Shown here piece after piece: positions 1-5,628 of a stretch of DNA of 6,723 nucleotides. Below the pieces are notes generated by a model. That model did not search any database. It worked only from the letters and a program-made list of their open reading frames with translations, and had not been told where the DNA came from. The translations under genes and the position numbers were made by a program. Numbering within the stretch: the first letter of the stretch is position 1; every line of letters starts with the position of its first letter. This DNA comes from Desulfuromonas sp. (lineage in GTDB: Bacteria > Desulfobacterota > Desulfuromonadia > Desulfuromonadales > SZUA-401): the NCBI GenBank assembly GCA_002869605.1, contig PKUI01000199.1:1-6723 (forward strand), in the 5' to 3' direction.

Positions 1-864
1 CGAGTAGAGCATGCCGGTCTTGATCACGTCGGCGCCGATATCGTCGAGTACCGCCTTGATCTGTGCGCCGACAAAGTGTGGCGGAGCAGCCTCGACCGCT
101 TTGACCCCGGTGGTGTTCTGGGCGGTCAGGGCGGTGATGGCGCTGCTGGCGTAGCTGCCGAGCAGGGTGATGGTCTTGATGTCGGCCTGCAGCCCGGCGC
201 CGCCGCCCGAGTCGGAGCCGGCGATGGTCATCACCTGGCCGCGCGGGTCTTCGACGTGGCGGTTGAACAGCAACGCGAACTCTCCGGCCGCTAGCGCCGG
301 GTTGGGGTCGGACATCACCGCCGAGATCACCGCCACCGAGTCGGCGCCGGCCTCGAGAAGTTCGTCGGCGCGCTGCGCGGTGATGCCGCCGATGGCGACC
401 ACCGGGATGTCGACGGCGCGCTTAACCTTGCGCAGCATCTCGACGCCGACCACCGTTGCATCGTCCTTGGTCCCGGTAGGGTACATGCTGCCGATGGCGA
501 CATAATCGGCCCCGTGGGCGGCGGCCTTCAGTGCTTCTTCCGGGTTGTGGGTCGAGACGCCGATCAGCTTGTTGGGACCAAGGATCTTGCGCGCTTCGGC
601 GATGCCGGTGTCCCCCTGCCCGAGATGCACGCCGTCGGCGCCGCAGGCCCAGGCGAGTTCAGGAAGGTCGTTGATGATGAAGATTGCGCCGAACTTGCGG
701 CACAGGGTGAGGATCTTCTTTGCGACCCCGAGCCGCTCCTGCACCGGCAGGGTTTTTTCGCGGTACTGGATCACCCGCGCGCCCCCCTTGAGGGCGGCGG
801 TAATGCGTGGCAGCAGGTCGCCGTCGAGGTCGTCGTTGGTGATCAGGTAGAGTCCGTCGATCAT
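1..864 (-). CDS. thiED: Bifunctional thiamine phosphate synthase / HMP(-P) kinase (ThiE-ThiD fusion), 3' end cut off by the window
   Basis: I translated this reading frame by hand; 288 codons are visible and it stays open to the window edge. Residues 1-205 are a complete ThiE TIM barrel, which couples HMP pyrophosphate to thiazole phosphate to give thiamine phosphate. Visible ThiE motifs are QYREK (33-37), INDLPELA (64-71), ADGVHLGQGD (76-85), GVSTHN (102-107), AIGSMYPTGTK (123-133), VVAIGGIT (155-162) and SVAVISA (176-182). From residue 212 the ribokinase-fold ThiD begins with MTIAGSDSGGGAG, continues with LQADIKT and ALTAQNTTGV (245-254), and reaches DVIKTGMLYS at the edge. ThiD phosphorylates HMP and HMP-P, making the ThiE substrate. 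Roughly 185 ThiD residues should lie beyond the left edge. The ATG at 864-862 matches a normal ThiE N-terminus (MIDGLYLITND). Only 17 bases separate it from the upstream CooT-like gene, so co-transcription is likely; the ribosome binding site is weak. Identity is secure. Confidence 0.95.
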   Translation of the reverse strand, partial: MIDGLYLITNDDLDGDLLPRITAALKGGARVIQYREKTLPVQERLGVAKKILTLCRKFGAIFIINDLPELAWACGADGVHLGQGDTGIAEARKILGPNKLIGVSTHNPEEALKAAAHGADYVAIGSMYPTGTKDDATVVGVEMLRKVKRAVDIPVVAIGGITAQRADELLEAGADSVAVISAVMSDPNPALAAGEFALLFNRHVEDPRGQVMTIAGSDSGGGAGLQADIKTITLLGSYASSAITALTAQNTTGVKAVEAAPPHFVGAQIKAVLDDIGADVIKTGMLYS

Positions 865-881
865 CGGGGCGCCTGTGGTGG

Positions 882-1067
882 TTACTTGAGGATGATGCGA
901 CGATTAAGTAGGTCGATTTCGGCGAGAACACCCGGCAACGGTTTCTTGTTGCCGAGCAGGTCGATCAGCACCAGGCCATTTTCGGTCTGGACGATCGAAG
1001 CCGCCTCTGCCAGGGGGGTCGTTTCATCGTTGTAGGTGAGTTCGAAAGGTCCGCTATCCATGCACAT
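882..1067 (-). CDS. CooT-family small (putative nickel-binding) protein
   Basis: This 61-residue protein begins Met-Cys-Met and ends in a segment typical of the CooT family: GLVLIDLLGNKKPLPG (31-46), then EIDLLNRRIIL (50-60). CooT of Rhodospirillum rubrum is a small dimeric protein implicated in nickel delivery to CO dehydrogenase, and Cys2 is its metal ligand; Cys2 is present here and is the only cysteine. The frame is open 12 codons further up, but I chose the ATG at 1067-1065 because it places Cys at position 2 and because the promoter predicted at 1104-1132 would start transcription near 1097, downstream of the longer ATG at 1103. The ribosome binding site is weak (GAG about 10 bases upstream). 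It is the first gene of a likely two-gene unit with thiED. Family membership is by recognition of sequence pattern; nickel binding and any role with CODH are inference, and no CODH gene is visible. Older annotations call this family a predicted RNA-binding protein. Confidence 0.75.
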   Translation of the reverse strand: MCMDSGPFELTYNDETTPLAEAASIVQTENGLVLIDLLGNKKPLPGVLAEIDLLNRRIILK

Positions 1068-1081
1068 GGTCAGGTTCTCAC

Positions 1082-1104
1082 TTTGCGGGAAAAATCCCCG
1101 CAAA
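1082..1104. promoter_or_regulatory. Perfect 8-7-8 inverted repeat, operator-like, over the start site of the leftward unit
   Basis: TTTGCGGG at 1082-1089 is the exact reverse complement of CCCGCAAA at 1097-1104, with a 7-base A/T-rich centre between them. The repeat touches the last base of the -10 box and covers the predicted start site near 1097. With that start only one arm would be transcribed, so a DNA-binding site for a dimeric regulator is more likely than an RNA hairpin. If transcription begins further upstream it could instead form a stem ending 14 bases before the CooT-like ATG. No U-run follows it in either direction, so it is not a standard terminator. Confidence 0.5.
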
Positions 1105-1132
1105 TCGTAGCTGATTGGGGGTGGGGTGTCAA
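1104..1132 (-). promoter_or_regulatory. Sigma70-type promoter for the cooT-like/thiED unit
   Basis: On the minus strand TTGACA (1132-1127, a perfect -35) is followed by a 17-base spacer and TACGAT (1109-1104, 4 of 6 matches to TATAAT). Transcription would start near 1097, giving a leader of about 30 bases before the CooT-like ATG at 1067. This is the best promoter match in the window. It faces away from alr. Confidence 0.6.
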
Positions 1133-1165
1133 TTGCGCTGAGCGGATGACGGCAGATGCTTTGCC

Positions 1166-1195
1166 TTTACACCCAAAGGTGCGACATGCTAAGAA
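1166..1195 (+). promoter_or_regulatory. Possible promoter for alr
   Basis: TTTACA (1166-1171, 5 of 6 to TTGACA) lies 18 bases before TAAGAA (1190-1195, weak), which is preceded by TG at 1187-1188 in the extended -10 arrangement. A small inverted repeat, CCTTT-N6-AAAGG (1164-1179), overlaps the -35 box, and an imperfect one, GCTAA...TTAGC (1188-1211), overlaps the -10 and early leader. The remaining sequence of this divergent intergenic region shows no gene. Confidence 0.35.
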
Positions 1196-1226
1196 AGTTT
1201 TTTGCTTTAGCACGGAGAATCAGATC

Positions 1227-2345
1227 ATGCCTGGACAACGTCCGACCTACGTCGAAATAGACCTCGAGGCCCTCGCCCATAATTACACCCAGATACGCAA
1301 CCAACTCAGCGCCGACAATCAGTTGTTGGCGGTGGTCAAGGCCGATGCCTACGGACACGGGGTTGAGCATGTGGTGCCCGCACTGATTGAGGCCGGCACC
1401 GAGTGGTTCGGGGTGGCGCTGGTGGAGGAAGGGGTCGAGCTGCGCCAGGCAGGCGTCACCCAGCCGATCCTGGTTCTCGGCGGGGTCTGGCCGGAGCAGA
1501 TCGACAGCCTGCTGCGTTTTGAACTTACCCCGGCACTTTATTCTCTGGAGATTGCTCGCAAGCTGAACGAGCGGGCCGTCGCCCTCGGTGGTGTCGGTCG
1601 CTACCACCTCAAGGTCGACTCCGGTATGGGACGCCTCGGCTTCCTGCCGGGTGATTTGCCGAACGTGCTCGCTGAGCTCCAGTCTTTTTCTGCGTTGCAG
1701 TTGGAGGGGGTCTTTACCCACTTTGCCCTCGCCGATGAGCCGGGGCATGCCTTTAACGATGTGCAGGTCGCACGTTTCCGTGAGGCGCTTGACGCGGTGC
1801 GTGCAGCCGGGTTCAAGCCGTCGTTCGTTCATGCCAGCAACAGCGCGGCGCATTTTGCCCTCGAACTCCCCGAGTGTAACCTGATCCGCCCCGGGATCGC
1901 CCTCTATGGTGCGCTCCCATCGGAAGCTTTTCGGGGGCTGCTCGACCTGCAGCCGGTGATGAGTTTCCGCTCGAGGGTGGCGCAGCTCAAGGACCTCCCT
2001 GCCGACTACGGGGTCTCCTACAGCCATCGCTTTGTCACGGAACGTCCTTCTCGCATCGCGGCGATCCCGGTCGGTTATGCCGACGGCTACAACCGCATGC
2101 TTACCAACCGAGGCCGGGTGCTGGTGCGCGGGCACTACGCCCCGGTGGTCGGAACGGTCTGCATGTACTGGATCATGGTCGACGTCAGTGACGTGCCCGG
2201 GGTCGAGGTTGGTGACGAGGTTACCCTGCTCGGTCGCGAAAACGGTCACATCATCTGGGGCGAGGAGTGGGCGGAAAAGATCGGCACCATTGCCTACGAG
2301 GTGTTCTGTGCCATCAGCAAGCGGGTGCCGCGCTTCAAAAGATGA
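1227..2345 (+). CDS. alr: Alanine racemase (PLP-dependent)
   Basis: Cytoplasmic enzyme interconverting L- and D-alanine, feeding D-Ala-D-Ala into peptidoglycan. The 372-residue length is normal. Visible landmarks are the N-terminal barrel start YVEIDLEALAHNY (8-20), the PLP lysine in AVVKADAYGHG (Lys38), KVDSGMGRLG with Arg136, GVFTHFA (161-167), HASNSAA, IRPGIALYG, the second catalytic tyrosine in GVSYSHRF (Tyr265), PVGYADGY, and GTIAYEV (Tyr357). The start at 1227 is preferred over ATGs at 1083 and 1146 because family similarity begins there and GGAG stands 10 bases upstream. One oddity: the motif normally read Cys-Met-Asp reads Cys-Met-Tyr-Trp (312-315), with Tyr314 encoded by TAC at 2166-2168. 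This Asp sits at the substrate pocket contributed by the partner subunit in Bacillus Alr, so activity may be altered, or the base may be an error. The gene lies 57 bases before the ASKHA gene, probably in the same transcript. Confidence 0.95.
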   Translation: MPGQRPTYVEIDLEALAHNYTQIRNQLSADNQLLAVVKADAYGHGVEHVVPALIEAGTEWFGVALVEEGVELRQAGVTQPILVLGGVWPEQIDSLLRFELTPALYSLEIARKLNERAVALGGVGRYHLKVDSGMGRLGFLPGDLPNVLAELQSFSALQLEGVFTHFALADEPGHAFNDVQVARFREALDAVRAAGFKPSFVHASNSAAHFALELPECNLIRPGIALYGALPSEAFRGLLDLQPVMSFRSRVAQLKDLPADYGVSYSHRFVTERPSRIAAIPVGYADGYNRMLTNRGRVLVRGHYAPVVGTVCMYWIMVDVSDVPGVEVGDEVTLLGRENGHIIWGEEWAEKIGTIAYEVFCAISKRVPRFKR

Positions 2346-2402
2346 TCGTGTGAGAGACGCTGTGCTTGCGCTTCCCACCTATTAAATGTTCCAGGAGTTC
2401 AG

Positions 2403-3629
2403 ATGTGCGAATCAGCTGAGAAACCGGTGTTCTTAGCCATCGACCTCGGGACCACCTCCCTGGCTGGACGCCTGTTCGGAACTGAAGGCGCCCTGGGGGC
2501 CGCGGCGCAGCTCGGCAACTCGCAGGTTGTGTTCGGCGGCGATATCATCTCCCGCCTGGAACAGGCACGCTCCGGGCAGGGTGAACACTTGCGGCAACTG
2601 TTGACGGCCGATATCGAAAAGCTCGTTACGCAACTCGCCGGAGACGCCAGCGGCTCGGTGCCGTCGCTCGCGGCGGCCGGTAACCCGGCGATCTGTCACC
2701 TGCTACTCAACCTGCCGGTCGATTCCCTGCTGTTCCCACCGCATAAACCGCTCGAGTCTCTGGGGCGCATCGTAGCGCCTGAAGAAACAGGTCTTCCCTT
2801 TCCCCTCTATCTTTTCCCGCTGGTTAGCGGCTACCTCGGTGGCGATCTGGTGGCCTGCCTGTATGGGCTGGATAACCCCGCTCGCGGCACTCTATTGATC
2901 GACCTTGGCACCAATGCCGAGATGGCCCTTTATACCGGTGGTGGCTGGCTGGCGACCTCGGTGGCGGCAGGACCAGCCTTCGAGGGGGGCGGGATCAGTT
3001 GCGGCATGCGCGCCGAAGCGGGGGCGATTGTTGATGTGCGGCTTGATGGCGAACAGCTGCAACTGGAAACGGTTGGTGGCGGGGTTCCTCGCGGGGTGTG
3101 CGGCAGCGGTTTGAGTGCGGCGGTCGCGGCGGCCCTTGATGGGGGGCTGCTCGGCAGTGACGGCACACTGCATGATGCCGCCGTGGTGGAAACCAACCTC
3201 TCGCGTTATCTGGTCGAGGATGGGGGCGGTCGTGCGTTACAGATCTACCGTGATGCGCGTACGCACCTACTGCTGACCCAGGAGGATATCCGCCAGTTCC
3301 AGCTCGCCAAGGGGGCGGTGCTTGCCGGGGTTCGTTGCCTGCTCGAACGGGCCAGGATGAGCGAAGAAGAGATTCCTGAGGTGATCGTCACCGGAGCCTT
3401 CGGGCATGGTATACCGCAAACGGTCCTGAAAAGGGTTGCCCTGCTTCCGGAAAAGATGGTAGATAGGGTACGCTTTACCCCGGCGGGGGTGCTCGATGGA
3501 TTGCAGCGCTTCCTGCTTCAGGAGGACGGTCCCGAGCAGATAGCGGCGTTTGTGAAGCAGATCAAACCCTATCCCCTCTCCGGCACTCCGGCCTTCGAAC
3601 GAGCCTTTCTATCCGCACTCAATTTCTAA
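2403..3629 (+). CDS. ASKHA-domain protein, RACo/DUF4445-like, without an N-terminal ferredoxin domain
   Basis: The 408-residue protein has the sugar kinase/Hsp70/actin ATPase layout in the version found in the C-terminal part of RACo, the ATP-dependent reductive activator of corrinoid proteins. Motifs in order are phosphate-1 AIDLGTTS (12-19), GGDIISRL (45-52), AAGNPAICHLLL (91-102), SGYLGGDLVA (142-151), phosphate-2 LIDLGTNAEM (165-174), SVAAGPAFEGGGI (186-198), SCGMRAEAGAI (199-209), GVCGSGL (231-237), LTQEDIRQFQLAKGA (from 291) and the adenosine loop TGAFGHG (330-336). RACo proteins are usually about 600 residues, with a [2Fe-2S] ferredoxin domain first; here the protein starts directly at the ATPase core and no CX4CX2C cluster is present. 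The upstream reading frame meets the alr stop, so no domain was missed. The start has a strong AGGAG 5 bases upstream (2393-2397). The substrate is unknown. A partner ferredoxin in trans, or a different ATPase role, is possible. The family call is firm, the function is not. Confidence 0.8.
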   Translation: MCESAEKPVFLAIDLGTTSLAGRLFGTEGALGAAAQLGNSQVVFGGDIISRLEQARSGQGEHLRQLLTADIEKLVTQLAGDASGSVPSLAAAGNPAICHLLLNLPVDSLLFPPHKPLESLGRIVAPEETGLPFPLYLFPLVSGYLGGDLVACLYGLDNPARGTLLIDLGTNAEMALYTGGGWLATSVAAGPAFEGGGISCGMRAEAGAIVDVRLDGEQLQLETVGGGVPRGVCGSGLSAAVAAALDGGLLGSDGTLHDAAVVETNLSRYLVEDGGGRALQIYRDARTHLLLTQEDIRQFQLAKGAVLAGVRCLLERARMSEEEIPEVIVTGAFGHGIPQTVLKRVALLPEKMVDRVRFTPAGVLDGLQRFLLQEDGPEQIAAFVKQIKPYPLSGTPAFERAFLSALNF

Positions 3630-3650
3630 ACCGCCTTCGGACGGTTTTTT
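3628..3650 (+). terminator. Rho-independent terminator after the alr/ASKHA unit
   Basis: AAACCG (3628-3633) pairs with CGGTTT (3642-3647); inside, after one C-A mismatch, a C-G pair closes a TTCG tetraloop (3636-3639). A run of six T (3645-3650) follows the stem directly. It begins within the stop codon of the ASKHA gene, so it separates alr-ASKHA from purH. Confidence 0.8.
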
Positions 3651-3656
3651 GTGTTT

Positions 3657-3706
3657 CTGAACCAGAACTCGGTATACATTAAAATCGTTTTCCCGGTGAC
3701 CCCGGG
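3657..3706 (+). promoter_or_regulatory. Probable purH promoter and leader region
   Basis: Because a terminator precedes this short gap, purH needs its own promoter here. The best -10 candidate is TAAAAT (3680-3685, 5 of 6), with an alternative TATACA at 3673-3678; the -35 is poor (CTGAAC at 3657-3662, 17 bases away). A small inverted repeat CCCGG-N5-CCGGG (3692-3706) lies at or just after the predicted start and ends 7 bases before the GGGA ribosome binding site. No known purine riboswitch or PurR-box pattern is recognisable. Confidence 0.35.
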
Positions 3707-3727
3707 CATGAAAGGGACATTCAGCTC

Positions 3728-5293
3728 ATGGCAAAGATTACCCGTGCATTAATCAGTGTGTCGGACAAGACCGGCATCGTCGAACTGGCTACCGAACTCG
3801 CCTCCTACGGGGTCGAGATCCTCTCCACCGGCGGCACCGCCAAGCTGCTGCGCGAGCAGGGCCTGAGCGTCAAGGATGTCTCCGAGTTTACCGGTTTTCC
3901 AGAGATGCTCGACGGTCGCGTCAAGACCCTGCACCCCAAGGTGCACGGCGGCCTGCTCGGCATGCGCGACAACCAGGCCCACGTGGCCAAGATGGCCGAG
4001 CATGGCATCGAGCCGATCGACATGGTGGTGGTCAATCTCTACCCCTTCGAGGCGACCGTGGCCAAGCCCGACTGCAGCCTCGAGGACGCCATCGAGAACA
4101 TTGACATCGGCGGGCCGACCATGCTGCGCAGCGCAGCCAAGAATAACCGCGATGTCACCGTGCTGGTCGATGCCGGCGATTACACATCCGTCCTCGAGGA
4201 GATGAAGGGGAACGACGGCAGCGTTTCGCGCGAGACCAACTTCCGCCTCGCAGTCAAGGTCTACCAGCACACTGCCGCCTACGACGGTGCAATCTCCAAC
4301 TGGCTCGGCAAGAAGCTCTCCGAGGATGACGCCGAGTTCCCACCGACCCTGACCTTCCAGTTCAAGAAGGCGCAGGGGATGCGTTACGGTGAGAACCCCC
4401 ACCAGCAGGCCGCTTTCTACGTCGAAAAGGATGTTGCGGAGGCGTCGATCGCCACCGCAAAGCAACTGCAGGGCAAGGAGCTTTCCTACAACAATATCGG
4501 TGACACCGACGCGGCGCTCGAGTGTATCAAGCAGTTTAACGAAGGTCCGGCCTGCGTCATCGTCAAGCACGCCAACCCTTGCGGCGTGGCGCTCTGCGAC
4601 AACCTGCTCGATGCCTACCAGCGTGCCTTTTCCACCGACCCGGAGTCGGCGTTCGGCGGCATTATCGCCTTCAATCGCGAACTCGACGCTGAAACCGCCA
4701 AGGTGATTTGCGACAAGCAGTTCGTCGAGGTGATCATCGCGCCCAAGGTCTCTGCGGGGGCCGTTGAGGCGGTGGCGAGCAAGAAAAATGTACGTTTGCT
4801 CGAGTGCGGCGAGTGGCCGGCTGAATCTACCCAGCGCCTGGAGATGAAGCGGGTCAACGGTGGGATGCTGGTGCAGGACACCGACCTCGACCTCTACGCC
4901 GAGCTCAAGGTGGTAAGCAAGCGCCAGCCGACGGAAGATGAGATGCGCGACCTGCTGTTTGCCTGGCGAGTCTCGAAGTTTGTCAAGTCCAACGCCATTG
5001 TCTACGGCCAGGCCGGTATGACCATCGGCGTCGGCGCCGGCCAGATGAGCCGGGTCAACTCGGCGCGCATCGCCGCCATCAAGGCCGAGCACGCCGGACT
5101 CGAGGTCAAGGGCTCGGTGATGGCCTCTGACGCCTTCTTCCCGTTCCGCGATGGCATCGACAATGCAGCCGCTGTGGGGATCGCCGCGGTGATCCAGCCG
5201 GGCGGCTCGATCCGTGACGAGGAAGTGATTGCCGCCGCCGATGAGCACGGCATGGCGATGGTGTTTACCAGTATGCGCCACTTCCGTCACTAG
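3728..5293 (+). CDS. purH: Bifunctional AICAR transformylase / IMP cyclohydrolase
   Basis: This enzyme catalyses the last two steps of de novo IMP synthesis: formyl transfer from 10-formyl-THF to AICAR, then ring closure of FAICAR to IMP. The 521 residues match a full-length family member. The N-terminal MGS-like cyclohydrolase domain shows [11 protein letters not shown] (7-17), STGGT (33-37), [14 protein letters not shown] (62-75, Lys66), NLYPF and [17 protein letters not shown]. The C-terminal transformylase domain shows RYGENPHQ (219-226), GKELSYNN, the catalytic Lys280-His281 in [43 protein letters not shown] (467-478) and the family's terminal SMRHFRH. The ATG has GGGA 10 bases upstream. 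Translation ends in tandem in-frame stops, TAG then TAA. The gene precedes purD, a common pairing, but with an unusually long 335-base gap. The codons TTA, CTA and TCA are almost absent, which leaves a long meaningless open frame on the other strand. Confidence 0.98.
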   Translation: MAKITRALISVSDKTGIVELATELASYGVEILSTGGTAKLLREQGLSVKDVSEFTGFPEMLDGRVKTLHPKVHGGLLGMRDNQAHVAKMAEHGIEPIDMVVVNLYPFEATVAKPDCSLEDAIENIDIGGPTMLRSAAKNNRDVTVLVDAGDYTSVLEEMKGNDGSVSRETNFRLAVKVYQHTAAYDGAISNWLGKKLSEDDAEFPPTLTFQFKKAQGMRYGENPHQQAAFYVEKDVAEASIATAKQLQGKELSYNNIGDTDAALECIKQFNEGPACVIVKHANPCGVALCDNLLDAYQRAFSTDPESAFGGIIAFNRELDAETAKVICDKQFVEVIIAPKVSAGAVEAVASKKNVRLLECGEWPAESTQRLEMKRVNGGMLVQDTDLDLYAELKVVSKRQPTEDEMRDLLFAWRVSKFVKSNAIVYGQAGMTIGVGAGQMSRVNSARIAAIKAEHAGLEVKGSVMASDAFFPFRDGIDNAAAVGIAAVIQPGGSIRDEEVIAAADEHGMAMVFTSMRHFRH

Positions 5294-5431
5294 TAAGCGC
5301 GCACTTCACGCCGATCTCGGCGTTGCCCGGCGCTTCGGTCCTTGTGCGGCGTAGTGCTGCTACGCCTCCGCGGCTTCGCTTGGGCGCCTTGAGCTCGACG
5401 TAAATTGCACGCTTCTTCGATGCGAGTTTTT
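5294..5431. other. Palindrome-rich structured intergenic element, probable dispersed repeat
   Basis: The first part of the purH-purD gap is GC-rich and full of symmetric pairings. ACGCCG-ATCT-CGGCGT (5308-5323) is a perfect hairpin. GGCGTAG-TGCTG-CTACGCC (5348-5366) is a second. GGCGC at 5329-5333 can pair with GCGCC at 5384-5388 to enclose the second hairpin, and CCGCGG (5368-5373) and GGCGCC (5383-5388) are self-complementary. GC content drops sharply at about 5427. No start codon with a ribosome binding site gives a plausible protein here; the minus strand stays open in more than one frame, rich in Arg/Lys/Ala codons, which I read as a composition effect. I have an impression of near-identical sequence recurring between genes in Desulfuromonadales, but could not check it. 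It may be an untranslated mobile repeat or an RNA processing or termination element. Confidence 0.4.
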
Positions 5432-5436
5432 ATAAG
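5405..5436 (+). promoter_or_regulatory. Possible purD promoter
   Basis: TATAAG (5431-5436) matches the -10 consensus at 5 of 6 positions. The best upstream element is TTGCAC (5405-5410), but the 20-base spacing is too long for a standard sigma70 site, so this is tentative. A start near 5443 would fall at a 10-base perfect palindrome, AACACGTGTT (5445-5454). The alternative is readthrough from purH. Confidence 0.2.
5410..5431 (+). terminator. Weak terminator-like hairpin after purH
   Basis: CGC (5410-5412) and TC (5414-5415) pair with GA (5419-5420) and GCG (5422-5424), leaving one T-T mismatch and a 3-base loop, and AG plus five T (5427-5431) follow. The stem is short, so on its own it is a poor terminator. 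It would make sense as the 3' end of the structured element before it. Confidence 0.25.
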
Positions 5437-5628
5437 AACTTGATAACACGTGTTTTTGGATGTTGGGTTTAGAGATAAATCTAACGCTGAAAACTGAGCC
5501 ACAGTCAGAGATCTCTCGGCAAGGCACCCGAGAACTGGAACGCGAGGCGTAGCTGTTTACGTTGAGCGGCACGGCTCACAAGGGGGACGCAGCTGAGGGG
5601 TTCTGGCGTGGCCGGCTTAGGAGGAAAG
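5437..5628 (+). other. Long untranslated leader of purD with several hairpins
   Basis: No credible gene lies in these 192 bases. Potential stems in order are the palindrome AACACGTGTT (5445-5454), TTAGA-N6-TCTAA (5469-5484), ACTG-N5-CAGT (5493-5505), TCTCGG-N8-CCGAGA (5514-5533) and TGAGC-N6-GCTCA (5563-5578). TGAGCC at 5495-5500 can also pair with GGCTCA at 5573-5578, which would break the last stem. The leader ends in a full AGGAGG ribosome binding site (5619-5624), 4 bases before the purD ATG. It does not match a riboswitch class I can recognise. Confidence 0.4.

Noticed and set aside
514..1035. Rightward open frame across the 5' part of thiED and the CooT-like gene
   Set aside because: The minus-strand reading gives clear ThiE and CooT-like proteins; the rightward product shows no recognisable family and mixes parts of both genes.
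1065..1080. Fragment resembling the GAACCTGA core of a TPP riboswitch just before the CooT-like start
   Set aside because: Only a few bases match, there is no room for the rest of the THI box between the predicted start site and the ATG, and the other conserved TPP segments are absent.
1083..1226. Longer alr start giving a 48-residue N-terminal extension
   Set aside because: The extension has no resemblance to Alr, overlaps the divergent promoter region, and the ATG at 1227 has a suitable ribosome binding site and fits family length.
1167..2378. Open frame of 403 codons on the minus strand opposite alr
   Set aside because: Same codon-register artefact of a GC-rich gene; alr is clearly the real gene.
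2346..2402. The alr and ASKHA genes share a frame and the 57 bases between them are open, encoding a Cys-rich linker if the alr TGA were read through
   Set aside because: A stretch of 19 open codons is unremarkable, Alr ends at its normal C-terminus, and the ASKHA gene has its own strong AGGAG site and ATG. No selenocysteine signal is apparent.
3749..5290. Open frame of 513 codons on the minus strand opposite purH
   Set aside because: It lies in exact codon register with purH and is open only because purH avoids TTA, CTA and TCA codons; it ends exactly at the purH TTA codon 8. The translation looks like no protein family and purH is certain.
5290..5502. Small minus-strand open frame, Arg-rich, across the purH-purD gap
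   Set aside because: There is no convincing ribosome binding site, more than one frame is open at once, and the underlying sequence is better explained by palindromic, structured non-coding DNA.
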